Of a stretch of DNA of 64,000 nt, positions 28,917-39,302 are shown piece by piece. This DNA is from Mesorhizobium sp. WSM4313 (GTDB taxonomy: Bacteria; Pseudomonadota; Alphaproteobacteria; Rhizobiales; Rhizobiaceae), in NCBI RefSeq assembly GCF_002294725.1, contig NZ_NSFT01000001.1, positions 496,001 to 560,000 of the forward strand, read 5' to 3'. Numbering within the stretch: position 1 is the stretch's first letter; the number at the start of each line of letters is the position of its first letter. A program made the translations under genes and the position numbers. The notes under the pieces are model-generated. The model worked only from the letters and a program-made list of their open reading frames with translations. It had not been told where the DNA came from and did no database searches.

Positions 28917-28980
28917 CTCACCTTCTCCCCTTGTGGGAGAAGTTGGATTGGCGCGAAGCGCCAAGACGGATGAGGGGTGT
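28917..28980. repeat. Intergenic repeat (CTTCTCCCC/GGATGAGG family)
   Basis: A 64-bp element with CTTCTCCC/GGGAGAAG and TTGGCGC/GCGCCAA hairpins, ending GACGGATGAGG. Related copies lie at 62776-62840 and 62903-62972. It is inserted between sufD and sufS. Confidence 0.85.
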
Positions 28981-29017
28981 TGGAAGGATCGCGGCTTCGG
29001 CCGACAAGGACTTCGAG

Positions 29018-30259
29018 ATGGACCAGAAGATCGAAACCACACCATACGACGTCGAGGCGATCCGCCGCGACTTCCCGATCCTGTCGCGCCAGATCTATGG
29101 CAAGCCGCTGGTCTATCTCGACAACGGCGCCTCGGCGCAGAAGCCGCAGGTGGTGCTCGACACCATCCAGCATGCCTATTCCCAGGAATACGCCAACGTG
29201 CATCGCGGCCTGCATTTCCTGTCGAACGCCGCGACCGACGCCTATGAGAATGCGCGCAAGTCGGTGCGGCGGTTTCTCAATGCGCCGAGCACCGACAACA
29301 TCGTCTTCACCTCCAACACTACATCGGCGATCAACACCGTCGCCTATGGCTGGGGCATGCCGCGGATCGGCGAGGGCGACGAGATCGTGCTGTCGATCAT
29401 GGAGCATCACTCCAACATCGTGCCCTGGCATTTCATCCGCGAGCGCCAGGGCGCGAAGCTGGTCTGGGTGCCGGTCGACGATCTCGGCGCCTTCCACATC
29501 GAGGAATTCGAAAAGCGCCTGAGCAACCGCACCAAGCTGGTCGCCATCACCCATATGTCCAATGCGCTGGGCACGGTGACGCCGATCAAGGAGATCGTGC
29601 GCATCGCGCATGCGCGCGGAATTCCTGTCCTCGTCGACGGCAGCCAGAGCGCGGTGCACATGCCGATCGATGTGCAGGACCTCGACTGCGATTTCTTCGT
29701 CTTCACCGGCCACAAGGTCTATGGCCCGTCGGGCATCGGCGTGCTCTACGGCAAGAAGGACAGGCTGGAAGAGATGCGGCCTTTCATGGGCGGCGGCGAA
29801 ATGATCGAGGAGGTGACGGAAGACATCGTCACCTACAACGAGCCGCCGCACCGCTTCGAGGCCGGCACGCCGCCGATCGTCCAGGCGATCGGCCTGGGCG
29901 CCGCGCTCGACTATATGGAGAAGGTCGGCCGTGAGCGGATCGCCGCGCATGAGGCGGACCTCAAGGCTTACGCGCATGAGCGGCTGCGGGCGATCAACTC
30001 GCTGCGCATCTTCGGCGACGCGCCCGGCAAGGGCGCCATCATCTCGTTTGAATTGCAGGGTATCCATGCGCATGACGTGTCGATGGTGATCGATCGGCAA
30101 GGTGTCGCGGTCCGGGCCGGAACGCATTGCGCCCAGCCGCTGTTGAAACGCTTCGGCGTCACCTCCACATGCAGGGCATCGTTCGGCATGTATAATACCA
30201 GGGCCGAAGTCGATGCTTTGGCCGAGGCGCTGGAAAAGGCGCGAAAGTTCTTCGGGTGA
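29018..30259 (+). CDS. sufS: Cysteine desulfurase SufS
   Basis: A 413-residue group II desulfurase that delivers sulfur to the Suf scaffold. The PLP lysine is in TGHKVYGPSGIG and the catalytic Cys is in RAGTHCAQPLL near the C-terminus. VYLDNGASAQKPQVVLD is the family N-terminus. The ATG at 29018 is chosen because it gives a normal SufS length; upstream in-frame codons fall inside the repeat element. A SufT-like gene follows within six bases. No sufE is seen in the operon. Confidence 0.95.
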   Translation: MDQKIETTPYDVEAIRRDFPILSRQIYGKPLVYLDNGASAQKPQVVLDTIQHAYSQEYANVHRGLHFLSNAATDAYENARKSVRRFLNAPSTDNIVFTSNTTSAINTVAYGWGMPRIGEGDEIVLSIMEHHSNIVPWHFIRERQGAKLVWVPVDDLGAFHIEEFEKRLSNRTKLVAITHMSNALGTVTPIKEIVRIAHARGIPVLVDGSQSAVHMPIDVQDLDCDFFVFTGHKVYGPSGIGVLYGKKDRLEEMRPFMGGGEMIEEVTEDIVTYNEPPHRFEAGTPPIVQAIGLGAALDYMEKVGRERIAAHEADLKAYAHERLRAINSLRIFGDAPGKGAIISFELQGIHAHDVSMVIDRQGVAVRAGTHCAQPLLKRFGVTSTCRASFGMYNTRAEVDALAEALEKARKFFG

Positions 30260-30264
30260 CGAGG

Positions 30265-30657
30265 ATGGACGACGTGAGCACCACCGCGGAAAAAGCGCCG
30301 GAAACGGCCGCGAACGGCATCGTTTCGGCCTCGGCGATCCCCGCCGACGAGCTGGCGCGGCTGACCGACGACATCGTTTCGGCTCTGAAGACCGTCTACG
30401 ACCCGGAAATTCCGGCCGACATCTATGAGCTCGGCCTCGTCTACAAGATCGACATCGAGGACGACCGTTCGGTCAAGATCGATATGACGCTGACCGCGCC
30501 GGGCTGCCCGGTGGCCGGCGAGATGCCTGGCTGGGTCGAGAACGCCGTCGGCGCCGTCGAGGGCGTGTCCGGTGTCGAGGTCGCCATGGTGTTCGATCCG
30601 CCATGGACGCCCGACCGCATGTCGGAAGAAGCGCAGGTCGCGGTCGGGTGGTATTGA
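30265..30657 (+). CDS. SufT/MIP18-like Fe-S assembly protein (PaaD-type domain)
   Basis: A 130-residue protein with the MIP18/DUF59 fold. The core runs LKTVYDPEIPADIYELGLVY, then TLTAPGCPVAGEMP with the conserved Cys, and VFDPPWTPDRMSEEA. Proteins of this type act in Fe-S cluster maturation or transfer and are common in alphaproteobacterial suf operons. The start at 30265 lies five bases after the sufS stop; a GTG at 30256 overlapping that stop is an alternative. Confidence 0.88.
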   Translation: MDDVSTTAEKAPETAANGIVSASAIPADELARLTDDIVSALKTVYDPEIPADIYELGLVYKIDIEDDRSVKIDMTLTAPGCPVAGEMPGWVENAVGAVEGVSGVEVAMVFDPPWTPDRMSEEAQVAVGWY

Positions 30658-30752
30658 GGCCGATAGCCTTGCGCCAGTCGTAAAACTTCACCATTTTAGG
30701 TGAGAATCATTCGGCAGGCCTTGAACCTGCATGGAATGGAGAAGGAAAAAAT

Positions 30753-31133
30753 ATGGGACGCTTCGCCGTCATCACCATGACCGACAAGGCCGCCGACCGC
30801 GTGCGCGAGATCGTGGCTGCGCGCGATACCGCGCATGGCATCCGGCTCGGCATCAAGAAGGGCGGTTGCGCCGGCATGGAGTATACGGTCGATCTTGTGA
30901 CCGAGCCGAATCCCAAGGACGACCATATCGAACGCGACGGCGCGCATGTCTATGTCGCGCCGGAGGCGGCACTTTTCCTGTTCGGAACCGAGATGGATTT
31001 CGAGCAAACGACGCTGCGCACCGGCTTCACCTTCAAGAATCCGAACCAGAGCTCGGCCTGCGGCTGCGGCGAATCCGTCGAGCTGAAGCCTGCCGACCTC
31101 AAGGCGCTTGCCGAGGCACGCGCCTCGGCCTGA
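30753..31133 (+). CDS. sufA: A-type Fe-S carrier SufA/IscA
   Basis: A 126-residue HesB/IscA-family carrier that passes Fe-S clusters to target proteins. The three conserved cysteines are seen in KKGGCAGMEY and SACGCGES. GGAATGGAGAAGG precedes the ATG. It is the last gene of the operon, 95 bases after the SufT-like gene. Confidence 0.94.
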   Translation: MGRFAVITMTDKAADRVREIVAARDTAHGIRLGIKKGGCAGMEYTVDLVTEPNPKDDHIERDGAHVYVAPEAALFLFGTEMDFEQTTLRTGFTFKNPNQSSACGCGESVELKPADLKALAEARASA

Positions 31134-31155
31134 CCAGGCCCGCCAGCGCTTCCAC

Positions 31156-31614
31156 TCAGTCCGGCAGCGCGGCGATGACCACAAGCTCGACGACGAGGTC
31201 AGGCTGTGCCAGGGCGGCCACGCCGATCACCTCCGATGGCGGCGGGTTGTTGTAGCTGCAGTGCTTCGGGCAATGTTCGGCAAAGAATTCGTCCAGCACG
31301 TCCAGACGAAAGTTGGGTGAGCTGAGGACGCCGCCGGACGGAAAAGGCCCTTTGACGTAGAACGTCACCTTGACCAGGTGGTCGAGTGAGCTGCCAAGTT
31401 CCTCCAGGTCCGACTTGATGTTCGCCAGGATTTCGCGCCACTGCGTTGCCGCGTCGCCGACAGCGCCGCCCTGGTGTTTCGACGGATCGTAGTCGTCGAC
31501 GGTAGCGGTGTTGCCGGACAGGAAAACATATCCCTTCGCGTCCGAGACCACCGTGCCCTTGCCCCAAGGCATCAAACGATCGCCTTTGAATTTCTTGTGC
31601 GTCGTGAGGTTCAT
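31156..31614 (-). CDS. RidA/YjgF-family protein
   Basis: A 152-residue protein of the RidA (Rid/YER057c/UK114) superfamily, which removes reactive enamine/imine intermediates or hydrolyses related compounds. It has GYVFLSGNTATVDDYDPS, VKVTFYVKGP and PSEVIGVAALAQPDLVVELVVIA, but it lacks the canonical RidA Arg-containing ending and is longer than usual (about 130), so it may belong to a Rid1-7 subgroup. AGGAG precedes the ATG at 31614. It converges on sufA. Confidence 0.83.
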   Translation of the reverse strand: MNLTTHKKFKGDRLMPWGKGTVVSDAKGYVFLSGNTATVDDYDPSKHQGGAVGDAATQWREILANIKSDLEELGSSLDHLVKVTFYVKGPFPSGGVLSSPNFRLDVLDEFFAEHCPKHCSYNNPPPSEVIGVAALAQPDLVVELVVIAALPD

Positions 31615-31647
31615 TTCGGTCTCCTGTCGCCAGACGGTTGTCTTGAT

Positions 31648-31690
31648 GCAATTCCGGGCGGAAAACCGCTGCGCAGTTTGCCGGAATTGC
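31648..31690. repeat. Palindromic intergenic repeat, AACCGCTGCGCA core
   Basis: Perfect 10-base outer stem GCAATTCCGG/CCGGAATTGC around a core including AACCGCTGCGCAGTTT. The core is shared with other dispersed copies in this window. It ends one base before the GFA stop codon. Confidence 0.85.
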
Positions 31691-32188
31691 CTAATCAACC
31701 CACATCCCGGTCCGCTTGTGCCAGTCGGCGATCGATTCCTCCGGATAGATCTCGAATACCTTGTCGTTCTTGCCGACGACCGGCTCGACCCAGTTCGCCT
31801 TGTATTTCAGCATCAGATGCACCTTTTCCGGCGGTTTCGGCAGGTCGGTGTCGATCGCCGAAGCGAAGGGGTGAACGAGGTCCGGCCACGTCGGGTCGTA
31901 GAGCCAGAGTGCTGCGCCGCATTTCCGGCAGAAATTGCGCTCGCCGGTCGAGACCTCGCAATGCGGATGTTCGTCATCCTCGATCTCGGCCCGGTAGACG
32001 CCGAGGCTGCGCTTGCCCCTTATGTTCATCGTCTCGTAGTCGGCGCCGAGATTGATGGCGAAACCGCCGCCGCCTTGCTGCTTGCGGCAGATCGAGCAGT
32101 AGCAGAGCATGAAGGGCACCGGGGTGCGGCTCTCCACCTCGAAGCGGACGGCGCCGCAGCGGCAGGAGCCTTTGAGCAGGACAGGCAT
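31691..32188 (-). CDS. GFA/CENP-V family Zn protein
   Basis: A 165-residue Zn-binding protein. Cysteine pairs are seen in GSCRCGAVRFEV, LCYCSICRKQQ and RNFCRKCGAAL, the pattern of the glutathione-dependent formaldehyde-activating enzyme (Gfa)-like family. The reaction of most members is unknown. GGAG precedes the ATG at 32188, which is preferred over 32215. It lies downstream of the divergently read TfoX gene. Confidence 0.85.
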   Translation of the reverse strand: MPVLLKGSCRCGAVRFEVESRTPVPFMLCYCSICRKQQGGGGFAINLGADYETMNIRGKRSLGVYRAEIEDDEHPHCEVSTGERNFCRKCGAALWLYDPTWPDLVHPFASAIDTDLPKPPEKVHLMLKYKANWVEPVVGKNDKVFEIYPEESIADWHKRTGMWVD

Positions 32189-32277
32189 GGCGGGAACTCC
32201 GTTTTCAGATTCCAACCTGTCAGCATGCTTTTGGTTGCGGCGATGACAAGGCCGGTGACGGATGAGATGATCGCAGC

Positions 32278-32601
32278 ATGGACAATGCGCGTCTTGAAGA
32301 ACTGTTCGAAAGCCTTGGACCGATCGCCATCCGAAAACTGTTCGGCGGCAAGGGCATCTATTGCGATGGCGTCATCGTCGCGGTCGTCGTGCGCGACGAG
32401 CTGATGCTCAAGGCGGACGAGGAAACAATTCCCGACTTCGAAGCCGCCGGCTGCAAGCAATGGACCTATACCGGCTCGCGCCACGGCAAGGAGGTGGCGA
32501 TGCCCTATTGGAGCGTTCCCGACGAGGCCTTCGACGATCCGGACGAAATGGCAGTGTGGGCGCGGCGGGCTTATGAAGCGGGACGAAGGGCGGGGAAGTG
32601 A
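32278..32601 (+). CDS. TfoX/Sxy N-terminal domain protein
   Basis: A 107-residue stand-alone TfoX_N domain, recognisable by FESLGPIAIRKLFGGKGIYCDG and LKADEETIPDFEAAG. In gammaproteobacteria TfoX/Sxy controls competence, but single-domain alphaproteobacterial homologues have no shown role. No C-terminal TfoX domain is present. Confidence 0.85.
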   Translation: MDNARLEELFESLGPIAIRKLFGGKGIYCDGVIVAVVVRDELMLKADEETIPDFEAAGCKQWTYTGSRHGKEVAMPYWSVPDEAFDDPDEMAVWARRAYEAGRRAGK

Positions 32602-32683
32602 AAGTTAGAAATGGTGGCGGCACAGAGGGGGTGTGAAGGAACTCGGCCATTGCAGTTGGCCGGGCTGCCGCAACCTGAACGCT

Positions 32684-33601
32684 CTACAACGCCTTGGCGA
32701 TCTCCGCCGCCAGCCGCGCATTGTTCTCGACCAGCGCGATGTTGGTCTTGAGGCTGCGGCCGCCGGTCAGCTCAAGGATTTTCGACAAAAGGAACGGCGT
32801 CACCGCCTTGCCGGTGACGTTGAGCGCCTCGGCCGCCTTTTGCGCGGCCTGGATGTAGCCGTCCATCTCCGCGACCGGGATTTCGTCGCTCTGCGGCACC
32901 GGATTGGCGACGAGGATGCCGCCGCCCAAGCCCAGCGCCTGACGCGTGCGGTAGAAATGCGCGATATCTTCCGGCGCATGAAGGGTCAGCGGAGCGCGGA
33001 AGGGCGACTGCCTCGACCAGAAGGCGGGCATCGTCTCGCAGCCATGGCCGATAACCGGCACGCCGCGCGTTTCCAGCACTTCCAGCGTCTTTTCGATGTC
33101 GAGAATCGCCTTGGCGCCGGCCGAGACGACGATGACCGGCGTGCGCGCCAGCTCGTCGAGGTCGGCCGAGATATCGAAGCTTTTCTCAGCGCCCTTGTGG
33201 ACGCCGCCAATGCCGCCGGTGGCGAACACTTTTATGCCGGCCATATGCGCGGTGATCATGGTCGCCGCAACCGTGGTGCCGCCTGTGCGCGTTTGAGCGA
33301 CCGCGAAGCCGAGATCGGCGCGCGACAGCTTCATGGCATCGCCCGTCATGGCAAGCGATTCGCGCTCGCCGTCGGAGAGGCCGATCTTGATGCGGCCCTC
33401 GACCACGGCGATCGTCGCCGGTACCGCGCCGCAGTCGATGATGATCTGCTCGACCTTGGCCGCCATGGCGCCATTGTCGGGGTAGGGCATGCCGTGGGTG
33501 ATGATGGTGCTTTCCAGCGCCACCACGGGCCGGCCGGCGGCAAGCGCCTCGGCCACCGGCGGATGGATATCGACGAAGGGGCGGGCGGTGTCAGGCGTCA
33601 T
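32684..33601 (-). CDS. psuG: Pseudouridine-5'-phosphate glycosidase
   Basis: A 305-residue enzyme that splits pseudouridine 5'-phosphate to uracil and ribose 5-phosphate. The N-terminal VALESTIITHGMPYPDN and VVSAGAKAILDIEKTLEVLET (with the catalytic Lys) mark the family, as do QTRTGGTTVAATM and FATGGIGGVHKGAE. The kinase that makes its substrate is encoded 42 bases upstream, so the pair forms a pseudouridine salvage operon. Confidence 0.95.
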   Translation of the reverse strand: MTPDTARPFVDIHPPVAEALAAGRPVVALESTIITHGMPYPDNGAMAAKVEQIIIDCGAVPATIAVVEGRIKIGLSDGERESLAMTGDAMKLSRADLGFAVAQTRTGGTTVAATMITAHMAGIKVFATGGIGGVHKGAEKSFDISADLDELARTPVIVVSAGAKAILDIEKTLEVLETRGVPVIGHGCETMPAFWSRQSPFRAPLTLHAPEDIAHFYRTRQALGLGGGILVANPVPQSDEIPVAEMDGYIQAAQKAAEALNVTGKAVTPFLLSKILELTGGRSLKTNIALVENNARLAAEIAKAL

Positions 33602-33643
33602 GGCTGTCTCCGATCCGAAGGGATTGCTTCGGCAGTGGTGGCC

Positions 33644-34582
33644 CTATGCCACTTCCCGCGGCTCCGGCACAAGGGCAAGCGCCTGCGTGAAGGTGGCGAT
33701 CGTGAAGGACGGCACGGCCTGCGGGCTCTCTATGGCGAGCATCGCCGCGGCAAGGCCTTCGCGTAGTGCTGCGCGCAGCGGCAGGCCGCGCAGCAAGGCG
33801 GCGACGGTTGCGCCGGTCAAGGCGTCGCCGGCGCCGGTCACGTCGGCCACCTTGCGCGGCGCGGGCGGGTCGATCTCGAAGATGCCGGTATCGTCGAAGC
33901 CCAGCACCGGAGCGCTGCCGGACGTGACCACGCCGGCATTCAGGCCAACCCGCCTGAGCGCGTCGACAAGGGTCTTGCCGTATGGCTCGGCGCCGACCAG
34001 CGCGGCGGCCTCGCGAAGGTTCATGAAGAGCAGCGACAGATCGTCGAGCAGCGGCGCCAGGCGAACGACCTTGGCCGGCGAGACGGCGATGGCGAAGACC
34101 GGCCGGTCGCCGGCCAACGCCACCAGGCGCTCCAGCGCCGCCGTCGGCAGGTTGGCGTCGCACAGGATGGCGTCGGCGGCGGCGATCGCCTCGCGCACCT
34201 TGGCGCGCCTTATTTGTTTGGGGAAGGCTAGGTCGTAGAGCGCCATGTCGGCCAGCCCGACGATCAACTCGCCTTCGGCATCGATCAGCGCCGTGTAGCT
34301 CGGCGTCGTGCGGTCGAGGAACACCACCGAAAGGTCGGTTATCCCGGCGTCGTCGATCGCCGAGGCGACTGTGTCCGCCGCAGCGTCACCGCCACGCACC
34401 GAGATCAGCGAGGCCGACACGCCGCGCTTCACCACGCTGCGCAGCGCGTTGAAAACCACGCCGCCGACGTCCTCGCGCATGATGCCGGGATTCGAAGCCG
34501 CGGGCACATAGACGCCCGAGACCTGGCCGCGCCGGTCGATATGGGCGCCGCCAAGCGCCAGGATTGTTGGGGATGTCGGCAT
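33644..34582 (-). CDS. psuK: PfkB-family kinase, probable pseudouridine kinase
   Basis: A 312-residue PfkB kinase. The N-terminal LALGGAHIDRRG, the middle FMNLREAAAL and the C-terminal VTGAGDALTGATVAALL mark the fold and ATP/anion site. Its position directly before psuG supports pseudouridine as the substrate. The ATG at 34582 gives normal family length, but no strong ribosome site is visible; extensions to 34807 would enter AT-rich recA-upstream sequence and are not supported. Confidence 0.85.
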   Translation of the reverse strand: MPTSPTILALGGAHIDRRGQVSGVYVPAASNPGIMREDVGGVVFNALRSVVKRGVSASLISVRGGDAAADTVASAIDDAGITDLSVVFLDRTTPSYTALIDAEGELIVGLADMALYDLAFPKQIRRAKVREAIAAADAILCDANLPTAALERLVALAGDRPVFAIAVSPAKVVRLAPLLDDLSLLFMNLREAAALVGAEPYGKTLVDALRRVGLNAGVVTSGSAPVLGFDDTGIFEIDPPAPRKVADVTGAGDALTGATVAALLRGLPLRAALREGLAAAMLAIESPQAVPSFTIATFTQALALVPEPREVA

Positions 34583-34790
34583 TTCGGGTCGATGACTTTC
34601 GTTGATCGTGCGGCCGCGCACACTAGGTTTCTGCGCGTCGCCCTGCAATCGGGGTCGCGATTCGGACGGCCGGGTATCGAAATCTCTTCTGGACCCGTGG
34701 TTGCACTCCGCACTAGCCCTGGTGAGACAAAAATAGAACAAATCCAGATATTGATTATTTTTCAGATATTTGTTGCCTCTTGCCAAATGA

Positions 34791-34805
34791 GAACAAAAAA
34801 GGTAC
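34791..34805. promoter_or_regulatory. LexA/SOS box upstream of recA
   Basis: GAAC-N7-GTAC at 34791-34805, 60 bases before the recA ATG. The alphaproteobacterial LexA site is GAAC-N7-GAAC (GTTC-N7-GTTC on the other strand), so one half-site carries a single mismatch while the seven-base spacing is exact. Confidence 0.6.
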
Positions 34806-34864
34806 AAAACAAGCAGGGATCACGGATTGTCCGGCCTTCATTGACGACCAAGGGGTGATGTATC

Positions 34865-35962
<1,098 letters not shown>

Positions 35963-36102
35963 AGGGCGTGCCCCGGGGATTTTGGGGTCCGCGTGGTCCG
36001 AGGGCGCCCGAGAGCAGTTGGTTGGCTTAGCCGGAGTTCGGCCACAATCCTGGTTTATCGGCTTGTGCTTATGTAATCGAGTTCTTGAGTACTGCGTACC
36101 CG

Positions 36103-36135
36103 AACCGCCGGCCTTCGCGCCGGCGGTTTTGCGTT
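36103..36135 (+). terminator. Rho-independent terminator of recA
   Basis: Perfect 10-bp stem AACCGCCGGC/GCCGGCGGTT with loop CTTCGC, followed by TTGCGTTTT. Confidence 0.75.
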
Positions 36136-36180
36136 TTGCGGGCGATGCTGAGCCGCCGCTCCTGCGAAGATTGGCCCAAA

Positions 36181-36214
36181 GCGCGTCGCGCTGAAACGGG
36201 TCCAGGCGACGCGC
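36181..36214. repeat. Palindromic intergenic repeat, GCGTCGC type
   Basis: GCGCGTCGC/GCGACGCGC inverted termini around CTGAAACGGGTCCAG. It lies directly before the AACCGCT-core repeat at 36232, an arrangement typical of rhizobial mosaic elements. Confidence 0.7.
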
Positions 36215-36231
36215 TTTAGGTCTTTGTTTTG

Positions 36232-36280
36232 ATGCATGTCGTTGTGCCAGAACCGCTGCGCACTTCTGGGCGACATGCAT
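36232..36280. repeat. Palindromic intergenic repeat, AACCGCTGCGCACTT core
   Basis: Perfect 10-base outer stem ATGCATGTCG/CGACATGCAT, inner CCAGA/TCTGG stem and conserved core AACCGCTGCGCACTT. Confidence 0.85.
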
Positions 36281-36397
36281 TACTCCGTGTTTCTGGACAG
36301 GGTGAAGAGCTATCGCTAAAAGGCCCATCTATCTTCTGAAACAAAAGCCCATCAGCCGCCGGCAACGCCGGCGGTTCTCGCGAAAAGGCAGTACGCA

Positions 36398-39067
36398 ATG
36401 AGTGGCGTGAACGATATCCGGGCGACATTCCTCGACTACTTCCGCAAGGAGGGCCACGAGATCGTCGCCTCCAGCCCACTGGTGCCGCGCAACGATCCGA
36501 CGCTGATGTTCACCAACGCCGGCATGGTGCAGTTCAAGAACGTCTTCACCGGCCTGGAGAAGCGTCCCTATTCGCGCGCCGCGACCGCGCAGAAGAGCGT
36601 GCGCGCCGGCGGCAAGCACAACGATCTCGACAATGTCGGCTACACGGCGCGCCATCTCACCTTCTTCGAGATGCTCGGCAATTTCTCGTTCGGCGACTAT
36701 TTCAAGGAGCGCGCGATCGAGCTTGCCTGGAACCTGATCACCAAGGAATTCGGTCTGCCGAAAGACAAGCTCTTGGTCACCGTCTATCACACCGACGACG
36801 AGGCGGCGGGTTATTGGAAGAAGATCGCCGGCTTCTCCGACGACCGCATCATCCGCATCCCGACCTCCGACAATTTCTGGGCGATGGGCGACACCGGCCC
36901 ATGCGGGCCGTGTTCGGAAATCTTCATCGACCGCGGCGAGCATATTTGGGGCGGCCCGCCCGGCAGCCCGGAAGAGGACGGCGACCGTTTCCTGGAATTC
37001 TGGAACCTGGTGTTCATGCAGTATGAGCAGGTGACGAAGGAAGAGCGCATCGACCTGCCGCGTCCCTCGATCGACACCGGCATGGGCCTGGAGCGCATGG
37101 CCTCCATCCTGCAGGGCGTCGAAAGCGTCTTCGAGACCGACCTGTTCAAGCATTTGATCGACGCGACGTGCTCGGCGCTCGGGCACGGCCACAACCAGGA
37201 GAATGCAGCATCCTTCCGCGTCATCGCGGACCACCTGCGCTCGTCCTCTTTCCTGGTGGCCGACGGCGTGCTGCCTTCCAACGAGGGGCGCGGCTATGTG
37301 CTGCGCCGCATCATGCGCCGCGCCATGCGCCACGCGCAGCTGCTCGGCGCCAAGGATCCGCTGATGTGGCAGCTGGTGCCGGCGCTGGTGCGCGAGATGG
37401 GCCAGGCCTATCCCGAGCTGGTGCGCGGCGAGGCGCTGATCACCGAGACGCTGAAGCTCGAGGAAACACGCTTCCGCAAGACGCTGGTGCGCGGCCTCGG
37501 CCTGCTTTCGGACGCGACCGAGACGCTCAAAGCCGGCGATATGCTGGACGGCGAGACCGCTTTCAAGCTCTACGACACCTACGGCTTCCCGCTCGATCTG
37601 ACGCAGGATGCGCTGCGCCAGCGCAGCATCTCGGTCGATATCGCCGGCTTCACCGACGCGATGGAGCGGCAGAAGGCCGAGGCCCGCGCGCATTGGGCTG
37701 GCTCGGGCGAAGCCGCGACCGAAACCGTCTGGTTCTCCGTGCGGGAAAAGACGGGCGCGACCGAGTTCCTCGGCTATGAGACCGAGCAGGCCGAAGGCAT
37801 CGTCCAGGCCCTGGTCAAGGACGGCAAGACCATCGACAGCGCGAGCCAGGGCGATGCGGTCGCCGTGGTCGTCAACCAGACGCCGTTCTACGGCGAATCC
37901 GGGGGCCAGATGGGCGACACCGGCGTGATTTCCGGCGAGGGCTTCTCGATCGAGATCTCCGATACGCAGAAAAAGGCCGACGGCCTGTTCGTGCACCTGG
38001 GCAAGGTGGCCAAAGGAACGGTCAAGACGGGCGTGGCTGTCGAGCTCAAGGTCGACCACTCTCGCCGCTCGAAGCTGCGCGCCAACCACTCCGCGACGCA
38101 TCTCATTCACGAGGCGCTACGCGAGGTGCTGGGCACCCATGTCGCGCAGAAGGGCTCGCTGGTTGCGCCCGAAAGGCTGCGCTTCGACATCTCGCACAAC
38201 AAGCCGATCTCGGCCGACGAGCTCGAAGAGGTCGAGCGCATGGCCAACGAGATCGTCGTGCAGAACAGCCCGGTGACGACGCGGCTGATGTCGGTCGACG
38301 ACGCGATCGCCGAGGGCGCCATGGCGCTGTTCGGCGAGAAATACGGCGACGAGGTGCGTGTCGTGTCGATGGGCACCGGCCTGCATGGCGCCAAGGCAAA
38401 CCGGCCTTATTCCGTCGAGCTTTGCGGCGGCACGCATGTGAAATCGACCGGCGATATCGGTCTGGTGCGCATCCTGTCGGATAGCGCGGTGGCGGCCGGC
38501 GTGCGCCGCATCGAGGCGCTGACCGGCGAGGCGGCGCGCAGGCATCTCGACGAGCAGGACAGGCGGCTGAAAGCCGCGGCGGCGACCTTGAAGATCGCGC
38601 CGGCCGATGTGCCGGCTCGCGTCGAAACATTGCTTGAGGAACGCAAGAAGCTCGAAAAGGAACTCACCGAGGCGCGCAAGAAGCTGGCGCTTGGCGCCGG
38701 CCCGGCCGTATCCGATGCTCCGCCCGCCAACGAGACCGTCGCCGGCGTCGGCTTCCTCGGCAAGGCGGTCAGCGGCGTGGCGCCGAAGGACCTGAAACCG
38801 CTGGCGGATGCCGGCAAGAAGACGCTCGGCTCCGGCGTGGTCGTCTTTGTCGGCGCCGGCGAGGACAACAAGGCGAGCGTGGTCGTCGGCGTCACCGACG
38901 ATTTGACCGGCCGCTTCAGCGCCGTCGATCTCGTGCGCGTCGCGTCCGCCGCGCTTGGCGGTCAAGGCGGCGGCGGCCGGCCCGACATGGCGCAGGCCGG
39001 CGGCCCCGACGCCTCCAGGGCCAACGACGCGATCGCGGCGGTGAAGGCGGCGCTGGAGGCGGCTTGA
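36398..39067 (+). CDS. alaS: Alanyl-tRNA synthetase
   Basis: An 889-residue class II synthetase. The catalytic domain has [15 protein letters not shown] and the editing domain carries the Zn-binding [16 protein letters not shown] and [13 protein letters not shown]. The C-terminal C-Ala domain ends with [16 protein letters not shown]. Length is usual. AAAAGG upstream of the ATG is a modest ribosome site. The recA-alaS order is typical of rhizobia. Confidence 0.98.
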   Translation: MSGVNDIRATFLDYFRKEGHEIVASSPLVPRNDPTLMFTNAGMVQFKNVFTGLEKRPYSRAATAQKSVRAGGKHNDLDNVGYTARHLTFFEMLGNFSFGDYFKERAIELAWNLITKEFGLPKDKLLVTVYHTDDEAAGYWKKIAGFSDDRIIRIPTSDNFWAMGDTGPCGPCSEIFIDRGEHIWGGPPGSPEEDGDRFLEFWNLVFMQYEQVTKEERIDLPRPSIDTGMGLERMASILQGVESVFETDLFKHLIDATCSALGHGHNQENAASFRVIADHLRSSSFLVADGVLPSNEGRGYVLRRIMRRAMRHAQLLGAKDPLMWQLVPALVREMGQAYPELVRGEALITETLKLEETRFRKTLVRGLGLLSDATETLKAGDMLDGETAFKLYDTYGFPLDLTQDALRQRSISVDIAGFTDAMERQKAEARAHWAGSGEAATETVWFSVREKTGATEFLGYETEQAEGIVQALVKDGKTIDSASQGDAVAVVVNQTPFYGESGGQMGDTGVISGEGFSIEISDTQKKADGLFVHLGKVAKGTVKTGVAVELKVDHSRRSKLRANHSATHLIHEALREVLGTHVAQKGSLVAPERLRFDISHNKPISADELEEVERMANEIVVQNSPVTTRLMSVDDAIAEGAMALFGEKYGDEVRVVSMGTGLHGAKANRPYSVELCGGTHVKSTGDIGLVRILSDSAVAAGVRRIEALTGEAARRHLDEQDRRLKAAAATLKIAPADVPARVETLLEERKKLEKELTEARKKLALGAGPAVSDAPPANETVAGVGFLGKAVSGVAPKDLKPLADAGKKTLGSGVVVFVGAGEDNKASVVVGVTDDLTGRFSAVDLVRVASAALGGQGGGGRPDMAQAGGPDASRANDAIAAVKAALEAA

Positions 39068-39101
39068 ACGAGTGGGTTTGAATTTACCGCACGCTTGGCG
39101 G

Positions 39102-39281
39102 GACAGCGCCCCCCTCTGTCCTGCCGGACATCTCCCCCACAAGGGGGAGATTAGCTGCGTCAGCCACTCGCCTTTTTCTGCGTGGTTGTATTTCAACGTG
39201 GGAGATTGGCGAAAGCCGGTGCGCCGTCCGATCTCCCCCCAAGTGGGGGAGATGTCCGGCAGGACAGAGGGGGGCGCTGTC
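39102..39281. repeat. 180-bp element bounded by perfect 37-bp inverted repeats
   Basis: Bases 39102-39138 recur exactly in inverted orientation at 39245-39281. Each arm adjoins a local hairpin (ATCTCCCCC/GGGGGAGAT at 39130-39151 and 39231-39253). No reading frame or transposase lies inside. It sits between alaS and the glutathione transferase gene, and resembles a MITE-like unit. No convincing target duplication is visible. Confidence 0.88.
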
Positions 39282-39302
39282 CCTCGACCGTCCTGATTCT
39301 TA

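Larger units (their letters stand above)
35963..36397. other. Intergenic region between recA and alaS
   Basis: 435 bases without a gene. It holds the recA terminator (36103-36135), a GCGCGTCGC/GCGACGCGC palindrome (36181-36214), a second rhizobial palindrome (36232-36280), and a CCGCCGGC/GCCGGCGG hairpin at about 36355-36373 just before alaS. Confidence 0.75.

Noticed and set aside
36329..38110. Long reading frame antisense to alaS (593 codons)
   Set aside because: It mirrors a strongly conserved synthetase gene, has no recognisable motif, and such frames are expected opposite GC-rich genes with biased third positions.
39102..39281. Insertion sequence
   Set aside because: The unit encodes no transposase and is only 180 bp; kept as a MITE-like repeat.
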